From Rikenella microfusus (GTDB taxonomy: Bacteria; Bacteroidota; Bacteroidia; Bacteroidales; VadinHA17), in contig DZBJ01000017.1 of NCBI GenBank assembly GCA_022736275.1, forward strand, positions 1 through 57,695: a DNA stretch of 57,695 nucleotides. Direction: 5' to 3'. Position 1 is the first letter of the stretch, and every line of letters starts with the position of its first letter. Under the pieces are notes generated by a model that saw nothing but the letters and a program-made list of their open reading frames with translations, was not told where the DNA came from and did no database searches. A program made the translations under genes and the position numbers. Of this stretch, positions 1 to 8,530 are shown one piece after another.

Positions 1-46
1 GGTTTAAAAAGTTAATATGTCTGTTGATAAAAGAGAACATTTATTC

Positions 47-77
47 TTGTCTCCTCTGACCGGCTTGCCTATTTTAG
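47..77 (+). promoter_or_regulatory. Candidate Bacteroidota promoter for nrdJ
   Basis: A TTG at 47-49 is separated by 20 bases from TATTTTAG at 70-77, close to the Bacteroidota consensus TTTG-N19..21-TAnnTTTG. A transcript starting near 84 would have a leader of about 65 bases to the ATG at 150. I saw no cobalamin-riboswitch B12 box in the short upstream stretch, but the window begins too close to exclude one. Confidence 0.4.
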
Positions 78-149
78 CAAAACACGCTTGTCACGGCAGA
101 AGGTAGACTAAGTAACTTATTTTCAAACTTTAATATTCTTTAACTATCA

Positions 150-2792
150 ATGGGAAATTCATTTGTCCATACGGCCCCCGTCGCCTCTAACGAAAAGGAG
201 TTGGGAATCAAAGAGGAGAAAAAAACCAGGAAGGAAGCGGAAGGGATGGATAAAAAGCTCAGATCCCCGGGCAGCAACGGCAAGAAGACTTACGCGTATG
301 ACGAAGCCATGAAGGCAACCCGTGAATATTTCGGCGGAGATGACCTCGCGGCCAAAGTATGGGCAAGCAAATATGCTCTCAAGGATTCCTTCGGAAACCT
401 CTATGAGAAAACTCCTGATGACATGCACCGCCGTCTCGCGGCAGAGATATACCGTATTGAGCAGAAATACCCCAACCCGCTTCCGTCCGAAGCCATCTAT
501 GAGGCATTCAAAGACTTTAAATATATCATCCCGCAGGGCGGACCCATGACCGGCATCGGCAATGACTACCAGATCGCTTCGCTTTCGAACTGTTTTGTGA
601 TCGGGAATAAGGGCGATTCCGATTCTTATGGCGGTATCATGAAGATAGACCAGGAGCAGGTACAGCTCATGAAACGCCGCGGAGGCGTAGGCCATGACCT
701 CTCTCACATCCGCCCCAAAGGCTCGCCGGTGCTGAACAGCGCCCTCACCTCCACGGGTGTGGTGCCATTCATGGAGCGCTATTCAAACTCCACCCGCGAG
801 GTGGCACAGGATGGTCGCAGGGGAGCCCTGATGCTCTCAATATCCATCAAACACCCTGACGCCGAAAGCTTCATCGATGCCAAGCTTGAGGCAGGGAAAG
901 TCACCGGCGCCAATGTCTCGGTGAAGATCACCAACGAGTTCATGGAGGCTGTTGTCGGGGGGAAGAGCTTCCGCCAGCAATACCCCATCAATGCGGAGAA
1001 ACCAAAGTACTCAAAAGAGATTGATGCCAGCAAGCTCTGGAACAAGATAGTGCACAACGCATGGAAATCGGCCGAGCCCGGCGTCCTCTTCTGGGACACC
1101 ATCAGGAACGAAAGTGTTCCCGACTGCTACGCCGATCTTGGTTATGAGACTGTCTCCACCAACCCGTGCGGCGAGATACCCCTCTGCCCGTACGACAGCT
1201 GCCGGCTGATAGCAATCAACCTGTTCGCTTACGTCAGCGAACCCTTCACTCCCAAGGCATCATTCGATTTTGACCTGTTTAAAAAACACGTGCACCTCTC
1301 GCAGCGCATCATGGATGACATCATAGACCTTGAGCAGGAGAAGATTGACGCCATCATTGACAAGATAGACGCTGACCCCGAGGATCCGGAGCTGAAGCGC
1401 GTTGAACACAATCTCTGGAAGAATATCAGGCACAAGACGGGAGAGGGAAGACGCACAGGCATAGGCATAACAGCCGAAGGTGACATGCTGGCCGCGCTCG
1501 GGATTCGCTACGGCACCGATGAGGCAACCGAATTTGCGGTTAACGTCCACCGCACACTGGCAGTAGAAGCATACCGTGCGTCCACGGAGATGGCTGTTGA
1601 GAGAGGCCCGTTTCCCATCTACAGCAGCGAGAGAGAGCGGAACAATCCCTTCATCGCCCGTCTCCGCGAGGCTGACCCCGGGATGTGTGCCGAAATGGAG
1701 AAAAAGGGCAGACGCAACATAGCCCTGCTGACCATTGCCCCGACAGGCTCCACCAGCCTGATGAGCCAGACCACCTCCGGCATTGAACCGGTCTTCATGC
1801 CCTTCTACAAACGCCGCCGCAAGGTCAATCCCAATGACAAGGATGTGAAGGTATCATTCATTGACGAGGTGGGTGACCACTGGGAAGAGTTCGTGGTGTT
1901 CCATCACAAGTTCATCGACTGGATGAGGGTCAACGGCTTTAAGTACGAAGAGGTCAGGGAGATGTCGGAAGAGATGATAAACTCCATCGTCGAAAAGTCC
2001 CCCTACTACAAAGCCACAGCCAATGATGTCGACTGGGTTGCCAAGGTTAGGATGCAGGGAGCCATCCAGAAATGGGTAGACCACTCGATCAGCGTGACCA
2101 TCAATCTCCCGGCCGAAGCAAAGGAGGAGCTGGTTTCTGAACTGTACCTCACTGCCTGGAAGGAAGGGTGCAAGGGTGCAACGGTCTACCGCGACGGATC
2201 GCGGGCCGGCGTACTCGTATCCAACAATAAGGATGAGAAGAAGAACGAGTGGTCACCCCTGCGCCCGAAATTTCTCGAGGCCGACGTGATTCGCTTCCAG
2301 AACAACGAGGAGAAATGGATCGCTTTTGTCGGGCTGAAGGACGGTGTGCCTTATGAGATCTTCACCGGCCTCCAGGATGACGAGATGTTCCCGATACCCA
2401 AGAGCATCGTCAAGGGCCGTATCATCAAGAACAAGGATGATGCAGGCAACACCCGCTACGATTTCCAGTACACCGATAAGTACGGATACAAGAACACCCT
2501 GGGAGGGCTGTCACATATGTTCAAGCCGGAGTTCTGGAACTATGCCCGTCTCATATCAGGTGTTCTGCGCTATGGCATGCCGGCAAAGGACGTAGTTGAA
2601 CTGGTTTCATCAATGAAGCTTGACAACGAGTCAATCAACACCTGGAAGAACGGTGTGGAGCGTTCACTCAAGCGCTATATCCCCGACGGCACCAAGGCCA
2701 AGGGCAAGTGCGAGAACTGCGGATCGACCTCGGTGGTATACCAGGAGGGATGCCTGCGCTGCACTGACTGCGGGGCATCAAAGTGCAGTTGA
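150..2792 (+). CDS. nrdJ: Adenosylcobalamin-dependent (class II) ribonucleoside-diphosphate reductase
   Basis: Reduces ribonucleotides to deoxyribonucleotides in the cytoplasm, using adenosylcobalamin to generate the thiyl radical, so it needs neither oxygen nor a separate radical subunit. The 880-residue protein has the family pattern: an SNCFV cysteine at residue 148, the NPCGEIPL active-site motif with Cys340, the glycine-rich PTGSTSLMSQTTSGIEPVF stretch, and a C-terminal cysteine-rich tail (CENCG then CLRCTDCG) typical of the swivelling CxxC region that re-reduces the active site. The first 32 residues are lysine/glutamate-rich and low in complexity. A second in-frame ATG at 246 follows a GGAAGGAAGCGGAAGG run and is a credible alternative start. 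It is a single-gene unit convergent with trpB2. Confidence 0.95.
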   Translation: MGNSFVHTAPVASNEKELGIKEEKKTRKEAEGMDKKLRSPGSNGKKTYAYDEAMKATREYFGGDDLAAKVWASKYALKDSFGNLYEKTPDDMHRRLAAEIYRIEQKYPNPLPSEAIYEAFKDFKYIIPQGGPMTGIGNDYQIASLSNCFVIGNKGDSDSYGGIMKIDQEQVQLMKRRGGVGHDLSHIRPKGSPVLNSALTSTGVVPFMERYSNSTREVAQDGRRGALMLSISIKHPDAESFIDAKLEAGKVTGANVSVKITNEFMEAVVGGKSFRQQYPINAEKPKYSKEIDASKLWNKIVHNAWKSAEPGVLFWDTIRNESVPDCYADLGYETVSTNPCGEIPLCPYDSCRLIAINLFAYVSEPFTPKASFDFDLFKKHVHLSQRIMDDIIDLEQEKIDAIIDKIDADPEDPELKRVEHNLWKNIRHKTGEGRRTGIGITAEGDMLAALGIRYGTDEATEFAVNVHRTLAVEAYRASTEMAVERGPFPIYSSERERNNPFIARLREADPGMCAEMEKKGRRNIALLTIAPTGSTSLMSQTTSGIEPVFMPFYKRRRKVNPNDKDVKVSFIDEVGDHWEEFVVFHHKFIDWMRVNGFKYEEVREMSEEMINSIVEKSPYYKATANDVDWVAKVRMQGAIQKWVDHSISVTINLPAEAKEELVSELYLTAWKEGCKGATVYRDGSRAGVLVSNNKDEKKNEWSPLRPKFLEADVIRFQNNEEKWIAFVGLKDGVPYEIFTGLQDDEMFPIPKSIVKGRIIKNKDDAGNTRYDFQYTDKYGYKNTLGGLSHMFKPEFWNYARLISGVLRYGMPAKDVVELVSSMKLDNESINTWKNGVERSLKRYIPDGTKAKGKCENCGSTSVVYQEGCLRCTDCGASKCS

Positions 2793-2797
2793 TAATT

Positions 2798-2851
2798 CAG
2801 TCAGCAGTCAGCAGTCTTCAATCCTGACTGCCGATTGCCGACTGCCGACTG
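2798..2851. repeat. Imperfect inverted triplet-like repeat between convergent genes
   Basis: The left part (2798-2816) repeats the unit CAGTCAG. The right part (2826-2851) repeats GACTGCC/GATTGCC three times and is largely its reverse complement, so the RNA could fold into a long hairpin. It fills the whole gap between the nrdJ stop and the trpB2 stop. A bidirectional terminator or a dispersed intergenic repeat are both possible. There is no long T-tract. Confidence 0.4.
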
Positions 2852-2852
2852 A

Positions 2853-4217
2853 TTAGAAGGTCGGGACAGGTGAGTTTGCCAGGGAAAGGTCAATCTCCTC
2901 AGCCGTGGCTTCATGGTCAGGAAGGTTGCCTTCGAAATACTTCTCGTATGCCGTAATGTCGAAATGCCCGTGCCCGCTCAGGTTGAAGAGGATGGTTTTT
3001 GATACCCCCTCCAGGTCCGCTCTTCTTGCCTCATCAAGGGCTCCGGCGATGGCGTAAGACGACTCCGGGGCGGGAAGTATCCCTTCCGTGCGGGCAAAGA
3101 GGATGGCACCTTCAAAGCACTCGCGCTGGAACTTTGATTTTGCCTCTACCAGACCATCTTTGCGCAGCTGGCTGACGAGTACTCCTGCTCCGTGATACCG
3201 CAGACCTCCAGCATGTATCTTGTCAGGGATGAAATTATGGCCCAGGGTATACATGGGAAGCAGTGGTGTCATGCCCGACTGGTCACCGAAATCATAGGTG
3301 AATTTCCCTTTGGTCAGCTTGGGGCATGAAGCAGGTTCAACTGCTACATACCTTGTCTTTTTCCCGTTAACCAGGTTTTCGCGTATGAAGGGGAATGATA
3401 TCCCGGAGAAATTTGATCCTCCGCCGAAACATCCGATGACAACATCGGGGTAAGCATTCGCCTTCTCCATCTGTATCAGCGCCTCCTGACCTATAATGGT
3501 CTGGTGCAGAGAGACATGGTTCAGCACACTTCCCAGTGAGTATTTGGTATAGGGATCCTGTAAGGCAATCTCTATAGCCTCAGAGATGGCTATGCCCAGG
3601 CTGCCCGGGGAGTCGGGGTCAGTCTCAAGCACCTTCCTCCCGGCTGCCGTCATGGTGCTTGGTGAGGGAACCACTTTGGCGTTATAGGTATTCATCATCA
3701 GCTTGCGCCCGGGTTTCTGGTGAAAGCTGACCTTGACCATGAAGACAAGGAGTTCAAGCCCGAAGTGGTTGCAGGCGAAGCTCATCGCGCTGCCCCACTG
3801 GCCGGCACCTGTCTCCGTGGTCATGCGGCGCACACCCTCCTGCTTGTTGTAGTATGCCTGCGGAATGGCGGTATTGGCCTTGTGGGAACCAGAATAGTTG
3901 CCTCCCTCGTACTTGTAGTAAATCCTGCTTTTGGTGCCCAGGGTCTTTTCGAGATTGTAGGCCCTGAATAGCGGGGAGGGACGATAAGTCCTGTACAGGT
4001 CAAAGACCTCTTCCGGGATATCAATGTATCTCTCGGCCGAGACCTCCTGCTTTATCAGCTCCATCGGGAAGATGGCTGCCAGGTCTTCGGGGCCCACAGG
4101 CTTGCCGGTGCCCGGGTGCAGCGGGGGCAAAGGCTTATTGGGCATGTCAGCAATGATATTATACCATTGGCGGGGCATTTCATTCTCAGTAAGTAAAATT
4201 TTTCTCATCTTTTCCAT
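2853..4217 (-). CDS. trpB2: Tryptophan synthase beta-like protein (TrpB2 type)
   Basis: PLP enzyme of the TrpB2 branch that condenses indole with serine to give tryptophan. TrpB2 proteins have an N-terminal extension and usually do not form the classical alpha2beta2 complex. The 454-residue chain shows the long N-terminus (PLHPGTGKPVGPEDL), RPSPL, the PLP-lysine motif GSHKANTA (Lys113 from this start), ETGAGQWGSA and the phosphate-binding GGGSNFSG loop. A second Met lies three residues in. The 217 bases upstream hold a short ORF with two Trp codons followed by a perfect 13-bp terminator hairpin, so expression is probably attenuated in response to charged tRNA-Trp. This supports a real role in tryptophan supply rather than serine deamination. 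No other trp gene is in the window. Confidence 0.92.
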   Translation of the reverse strand: MEKMRKILLTENEMPRQWYNIIADMPNKPLPPLHPGTGKPVGPEDLAAIFPMELIKQEVSAERYIDIPEEVFDLYRTYRPSPLFRAYNLEKTLGTKSRIYYKYEGGNYSGSHKANTAIPQAYYNKQEGVRRMTTETGAGQWGSAMSFACNHFGLELLVFMVKVSFHQKPGRKLMMNTYNAKVVPSPSTMTAAGRKVLETDPDSPGSLGIAISEAIEIALQDPYTKYSLGSVLNHVSLHQTIIGQEALIQMEKANAYPDVVIGCFGGGSNFSGISFPFIRENLVNGKKTRYVAVEPASCPKLTKGKFTYDFGDQSGMTPLLPMYTLGHNFIPDKIHAGGLRYHGAGVLVSQLRKDGLVEAKSKFQRECFEGAILFARTEGILPAPESSYAIAGALDEARRADLEGVSKTILFNLSGHGHFDITAYEKYFEGNLPDHEATAEEIDLSLANSPVPTF

Positions 4218-4247
4218 GTGTCATCAGTATTAGAGTTTATATAAAAT

Positions 4248-4277
4248 AAGAGGCACGCTGTGATCAGCGTGCCTCTT
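4248..4277 (-). terminator. Attenuator terminator hairpin of the trpB2 leader
   Basis: A perfect 13-bp stem (AAGAGGCACGCTG paired with its complement, loop ATCA) is read on the minus strand and followed by ATTTTATAT. It sits between the Trp leader peptide and the trpB2 start. A competing pairing is visible: GCTGTGA just after the leader stop (4315-4321) complements TCACAGC spanning the loop and 3' arm (4257-4263). A bulged pairing of AGCTGTG with CACGCT in the 5' arm is also possible. The exact antiterminator needs folding software. Confidence 0.7.
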
Positions 4278-4327
4278 AGCATAATTATCTTCTTTAATTA
4301 TATAATGGCGTGATTCACAGCTTCAGT

Positions 4328-4372
4328 CTATGAGCTGCACCAGCGCCAGATATACAACGTAAGTTTCTTCAT
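4328..4372 (-). CDS. trp leader peptide of trpB2 (attenuation)
   Basis: A 14-codon ORF reads MKKLTLYIWRWCSS and contains two Trp codons (TGG-CGC-TGG) near its end, only 50 bases before the terminator stem. This is the layout of ribosome-mediated attenuators: starvation for tryptophan stalls the ribosome on the Trp codons and changes RNA pairing downstream. An in-frame ATG at 4384 would add MFAL, but it lies inside a TATGTTTG sequence at 4378-4385 that matches the Bacteroidota -7 element, so the shorter form is preferred. In that case the mRNA would begin almost at the ATG. Confidence 0.72.
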   Translation of the reverse strand: MKKLTLYIWRWCSS

Positions 4373-4377
4373 CAGTG

Positions 4378-4385
4378 CAAACATA
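4378..4385 (-). promoter_or_regulatory. Candidate -7 promoter element for the trp leader
   Basis: TATGTTTG on the minus strand is a perfect match to TAnnTTTG. No convincing TTTG lies 19-21 bases upstream, so this is a half-supported promoter. It would give trpB2 its own transcript starting next to the leader peptide, separate from read-through from pheA. Confidence 0.4.
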
Positions 4386-4434
4386 ATGAAAATTCCAAAC
4401 CGCAGCTATCAGCTATTGTTTTTTTTTAATCCTT

Positions 4435-5280
4435 TTAGGTTTCGTACAGATTGTTATCCTTATTGTAGATCCCAAGTATCTCCAGGTTCATTGTATGTTC
4501 TTCAAGTGCACTGACTATATGGTCCATTCCTGAAACAGTACTCAGTTCAAGATCAAGATAGAACATGTACTCCCAGTTTCCGTTCAGCCGGGGAACAGAC
4601 TGTATCTTTGAAAGATTGATTTCCATGTTGGCAAGTACCAGGAGCACCCTGGCAAGTGATCCAGGCTTGTGGCCGGTGGCAAAGCATACCGACGCTTTAT
4701 CACCAACAGCTGGCATTGCGGATTCATTGCCGATCACGTGAAACTTTGTATAATTCTTTTTATATGTTTCTATACCCCCGGCAAGAATTGCCAGACCATA
4801 TATCTCAGCTGCACTGGCTGATGCTATAGTGCCTGTCGTTGACAGTTTCTTTTCACTTATGATCCTGGCAGCGCCGGCAGTGTCATCGGTCTCGATCAAT
4901 GTTAGTCCTTTCAGAGTGTTCAGAAATTCCATGCACTGGGCGAGGGCGATGGGATGAGATCTGATCTCACTTAATGAGCCTATTGTGGTGCCGGGAAGTG
5001 CCATGAGATTCTGCCTGACCCTGAGTCTTATCTCGCCAAGTATCTTAAGGTGAGACTCCCTGATAAGGTTATAATTATAAAGGATGCTTCCAGCGCGGGC
5101 ATTTTCTATTGCCATAACAGCATATTCAGCTCTGCCTTCAACCACCGAATTAACAGTTTCATCGAATGTTGAGCATGGTACCAGAACAACATTTTCATTC
5201 CTGAAAAAGTCATTTGCCGCCACCTCGTGAAAGCTTCCCTTTTCGCCCTGAATGGCTACATATATCTGACGGTCCATCAT
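4435..5280 (-). CDS. pheA: Prephenate dehydratase with ACT domain
   Basis: Converts prephenate to phenylpyruvate, the last committed step to phenylalanine. The 281-residue chain has a type II periplasmic-binding-like catalytic half (GEKGSFHEVAA, ENARAGSI, DDTAGAARII) and a C-terminal ACT regulatory domain from about residue 200 (GHKPGSLARVLLVLANMEINLSKI). It has no chorismate mutase domain. Two family signatures are altered: the catalytic TRF is TKF, and the allosteric ESRP of the ACT domain is QSVP. It is the last gene of the ilv-leu operon, 18 bp after leuB, an unusual place for an aromatic gene, and it is followed by the trp leader. Confidence 0.92.
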   Translation of the reverse strand: MMDRQIYVAIQGEKGSFHEVAANDFFRNENVVLVPCSTFDETVNSVVEGRAEYAVMAIENARAGSILYNYNLIRESHLKILGEIRLRVRQNLMALPGTTIGSLSEIRSHPIALAQCMEFLNTLKGLTLIETDDTAGAARIISEKKLSTTGTIASASAAEIYGLAILAGGIETYKKNYTKFHVIGNESAMPAVGDKASVCFATGHKPGSLARVLLVLANMEINLSKIQSVPRLNGNWEYMFYLDLELSTVSGMDHIVSALEEHTMNLEILGIYNKDNNLYET

Positions 5281-5298
5281 AGTAAATGCTACGCGTGT

Positions 5299-6366
5299 TC
5301 AATTATGTAAAATATATTCTGAGATCCAGTCTCCGAGCGTTGAGGTTGAACAGGGTTTGCTTCTGTCAAGGTCTTCTGTTACCATCCCTGCTTCAAGAGA
5401 TTTTTCAGCTGCTTTTTTCAAGGCATCTGATTCCCTGGTGAGGTTAAGTCCGGTTTCGAGAAGCATTGCTGCCGACAGGATTGTACCGAGGGGATTGGCA
5501 ATGTTCTTGCCTGCTGCCTGGGGATAGGATCCGTGTATGGGCTCAAAGACAGATGTTGAGGATCCGATTGAGGCTGACGGCAGAAGGCCCAGAGAGCCTG
5601 TGATCACACTTGCCTCATCGGACAGGATATCACCAAACATATTTTCGGTGACAATAACATCAAACCTTAACGGATTCTGGATCAACTGCATGGCAGCATT
5701 GTCTACGAACATAAAGTCCATTTCTGTTCCAGGGTAATCATAAGCGATCTTTTTTGATGTTTCACGCCACAGTCTGGATGTTGCCAGTACATTAGCCTTG
5801 TCAACCACGGTGACCCTTCCTTTTCGCTTAAGGGCATATTCGCAGGCAAGTCTGACAACACGTTCAATCTCATATTTACTATAGACACATGAATCGTATG
5901 CTGTTTTCCCGTCTTCAGACCTGCCCTGGGGTTTTCCGAAGTAGATGCCGCCTGTCAGTTCTCTTACCATTAAAATGTCAACACCATCGAGGATCTCTCT
6001 TTTCAGAGGCGATTTATCAAGCAATGAAGGGAATGTTATTATTGGTCTGACATTTGCATAGAGTCCCAGCTCCCTCCGCATGGCCAGGAGCCCCTGTTCC
6101 GGTCTCACTTTTGCCGACGGATCATTATCATACTTCGGGTCACCGATGGCACCGAACAAAACTGCATCAGAGGCTTTGCATTTTTTGAGGGTATCATCAG
6201 GAAGGGGCAAACCCGTCTTGTCAATTGCTGCTGCACCAACGAGAGCATATTTATAATTGAAAGAATGGTTGAATTTCTTGCCAATCGCATTCATTGCTTT
6301 AATGGCCTGCTCAATAATCTCAGGACCAATCCCGTCACCCGGCAGTACTGCTATTTTAAAATTCAT
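5299..6366 (-). CDS. leuB: 3-isopropylmalate dehydrogenase
   Basis: NAD-dependent oxidative decarboxylation of 3-isopropylmalate in leucine synthesis. In an operon with cimA it is also expected to act on 3-methylmalate, giving 2-oxobutyrate for isoleucine. The 355 residues are typical of the family: N-terminal AVLPGDGIGPEI, RELTGGIYFG with substrate-binding arginines, VDNAAMQLIQNP and the metal-binding EDxxSDEAS-like segment (FGDILSDEASVITGSLG), then EPIHGSYPQAAGKNIANPLGTI. The ATG overlaps the end of cimA by 11 bp, suggesting translational coupling. Confidence 0.95.
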   Translation of the reverse strand: MNFKIAVLPGDGIGPEIIEQAIKAMNAIGKKFNHSFNYKYALVGAAAIDKTGLPLPDDTLKKCKASDAVLFGAIGDPKYDNDPSAKVRPEQGLLAMRRELGLYANVRPIITFPSLLDKSPLKREILDGVDILMVRELTGGIYFGKPQGRSEDGKTAYDSCVYSKYEIERVVRLACEYALKRKGRVTVVDKANVLATSRLWRETSKKIAYDYPGTEMDFMFVDNAAMQLIQNPLRFDVIVTENMFGDILSDEASVITGSLGLLPSASIGSSTSVFEPIHGSYPQAAGKNIANPLGTILSAAMLLETGLNLTRESDALKKAAEKSLEAGMVTEDLDRSKPCSTSTLGDWISEYILHN

Positions 6367-7918
6367 GTGTTGCTTCTGTTAATATGTTGATTTTCTTCCT
6401 GTAGCCATCATTCCCGATTATATTCAGCATCTTTTCGGTAGCTTTTATTGCCGACTCAGTCTGATCTGCATCCAGTCCTTTTGTCCTGAAATTCATGTCT
6501 TCGTACCTCCACGAAATGGCTGTTTCAACAAGCGCATCCGTTCTTCCTCCGGGTGGAATTGTGACCAGATAATCTGTAAGAACCGGGAATCCTCTTCCAA
6601 GTCTGTCATATATTTTTCTGATGGCCTTCATGAAGGCGTCATACTGGCCGTCACCTGAAGATGTCTCTTCATAAAGAGTGCCGTCGATCTCGATCTTTAC
6701 GCTTGCAAAAGGTCTGAGACCGTAGGAGAGCGAGAGAGAATAGTTTCTAATGAAGATATTATATCTTATCCGGTTAGTACCGAGAACATCAGCGATTATG
6801 AATGGAAGATCTTCTGTCGTGACATTCTCTTTCTTATCGCCAAGTTCAATAACCCTCTGCGTTACTTTACTCAGCGATTCCTGATCAAGCTCAAGCCCAA
6901 ACTCCTCCAGATTTTTTTTTATCGTTGCCTTGCCGGACATTTTGCCAAGAGCATATCGCCTGCGTCTCCCGAATCTTTCGGGAAGCAGGGAATTGAAATA
7001 GAGGTTATCCTTATTGTCGCCGTCAGCGTGTATGCCCGATGTTTGGGTAAATACGTTATCACCGATGACAGGCTTGTTTACAGGTATCCGGATGCCGCTG
7101 TACGATTCCACAATACTGCTTACGCTGATTATTTCACTTTCATCTATGCCGGTCTCACCATCTGTATGGTCTTTAAGAATTGCAATTACACTTGCCAGTG
7201 GTGCGTTGCCAGCTCTTTCTCCGAGACCGTTAACAGTAGTATGAACGCCCTTCACTCCGGCTTTTACTGCGGCAAATACATTCGCGGCGGCAAGATCATA
7301 GTCGTTGTGAGCATGAAAATCAAAGTGCAGCGAAGGGTAAGACTCAACCAGCCTTCTGCAGAAGTCTGACGTCTGGTGCGGATTAAGAATACCGAGGGTA
7401 TCAGGAAGCATAAACCTTGCAACAGCATCATCTTTAAGGTGATCAATCATATAAAATACATAATCCGGCGAGTTGATCATCCCGTTTGACCAGTCCTCAA
7501 GGTAGAGGTTAACTGTTATTCCTCTTTCATATGCCCCTGAAATGACATGTTTTATTTCCTGAAGATGCTGACCTGCACTCTTTCTAAGTTGTTTCTCAAG
7601 ATGCCGTCTTGAACCCTTGCAGAGCAGGTTGACAACCTTTATTCCTGCTTTCTCAATCCAGTCAAGCGAAGTCACTCCATCGACAAAACCCAGCACCTCT
7701 ATCCTGTCAAGCAGATCGTGTCTCCCTGCCCACTCTGAAATTTTGCATGCAGCTTCAAATTCACCTTCCGATACCCTTGCTGACGCCACCTCAATCCTGT
7801 CAACCCTGAGTTCCCTGAGAAGCAGGGTGGCCATATGCAGTTTTTCCAAAGGTGAATATGAGACACCCTGTGTCTGTTCGCCGTCGCGAAGAGTGGTATC
7901 CATTATTTCAATTCTCAT
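6356..7918 (-). CDS. cimA: (R)-citramalate synthase (CimA family)
   Basis: Condenses pyruvate with acetyl-CoA to (R)-citramalate. LeuCD and LeuB then convert this to 2-oxobutyrate, so isoleucine is made without threonine deaminase. The 520-residue chain has a DRE-TIM metallolyase barrel ([50 protein letters not shown]) and a C-terminal LeuA-type regulatory domain (SSGDGQYDAFMKAI, PPGGRTDALVET). Its sequence pattern, including LEDWSNGxxNSPDYV and ERFGRRRRYALGK, is that of the Leptospira-type citramalate synthase and differs from the neighbouring leuA. It lies between leuD and leuB with ATGA and 11-bp overlaps. Isopropylmalate synthase is the alternative, but leuA already fills that role. Confidence 0.85.
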   Translation of the reverse strand: MRIEIMDTTLRDGEQTQGVSYSPLEKLHMATLLLRELRVDRIEVASARVSEGEFEAACKISEWAGRHDLLDRIEVLGFVDGVTSLDWIEKAGIKVVNLLCKGSRRHLEKQLRKSAGQHLQEIKHVISGAYERGITVNLYLEDWSNGMINSPDYVFYMIDHLKDDAVARFMLPDTLGILNPHQTSDFCRRLVESYPSLHFDFHAHNDYDLAAANVFAAVKAGVKGVHTTVNGLGERAGNAPLASVIAILKDHTDGETGIDESEIISVSSIVESYSGIRIPVNKPVIGDNVFTQTSGIHADGDNKDNLYFNSLLPERFGRRRRYALGKMSGKATIKKNLEEFGLELDQESLSKVTQRVIELGDKKENVTTEDLPFIIADVLGTNRIRYNIFIRNYSLSLSYGLRPFASVKIEIDGTLYEETSSGDGQYDAFMKAIRKIYDRLGRGFPVLTDYLVTIPPGGRTDALVETAISWRYEDMNFRTKGLDADQTESAIKATEKMLNIIGNDGYRKKINILTEATHEF

Positions 7919-8517
7919 CCCGGACCTCCCCTGCTATTTTCATATTCTATGATCCTGCTTCTCATATTTATCAGGTAATCAATGTTGTCAAGACCATTGA
8001 GCAGGCATTGTTTCCTGAAGGTATTTATTGCGAAGGGAACAGATATACCGTTCTCATCAGCAGAGATAAGCTGCCTTTCAAGGTCGATTTTTACTATCAG
8101 ATCAGGATTCGCGATTATTTTTGCGGTCAGTTCACTTAGCATTTCTGAGGGTATCTGCACCGGCAGAAGTCCGTTGTTAAGTGCGTTGTTCCGGAAAATA
8201 TCCGCGAAGGAATCAGATATAACCACCCTGAAGCCATAATCTGCGATGGCCCAAACTGCATGTTCGCGGCTGGAGCCACATCCGAAGTTACTGCTGGCGA
8301 CAAGGATTGCTCCTCCGTATTCAGCCCGGTTAAGAACGAAATCCTTTATTTCATTTCCTTTCTTGTCATACCTCCAGTCGCGGAAGAGGTTTTTACCAAA
8401 CCCGTCTCGTGAAGTAGCGCTCAGGAACCTCGCAGGGATGATCTGATCCGTATCGATATCTGCCAGGGGCAGGGGGACACATGTTGATTCAAGGAGGTCA
8501 AACTTCTCTCTTTTCAT
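7915..8517 (-). CDS. leuD: 3-isopropylmalate dehydratase small subunit
   Basis: Swivel-domain subunit of isopropylmalate isomerase, acting with LeuC on isopropylmalate and probably on citramalate. It shows STCVPLPLADIDTDQIIPARFL near the start, the SSNFGCGSSREHAVWAI loop and the C-terminal INTFRKQCLLNGLDNIDYL segment. I chose the Met beginning MKREKFDLLES because it matches the usual start. In-frame ATGs at 8529 and 8541 are possible, and the latter would overlap leuC. The stop overlaps the cimA ATG (ATGA). Confidence 0.94.
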   Translation of the reverse strand: MKREKFDLLESTCVPLPLADIDTDQIIPARFLSATSRDGFGKNLFRDWRYDKKGNEIKDFVLNRAEYGGAILVASSNFGCGSSREHAVWAIADYGFRVVISDSFADIFRNNALNNGLLPVQIPSEMLSELTAKIIANPDLIVKIDLERQLISADENGISVPFAINTFRKQCLLNGLDNIDYLINMRSRIIEYENSRGGPG

Positions 8518-8530
8518 TGCCTGGCTCATT

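Noticed and set aside
1..149. Possible cobalamin riboswitch before the B12-dependent reductase
   Set aside because: No B12-box-like GCCACTG sequence or extended conserved core is seen, and there is too little upstream sequence.
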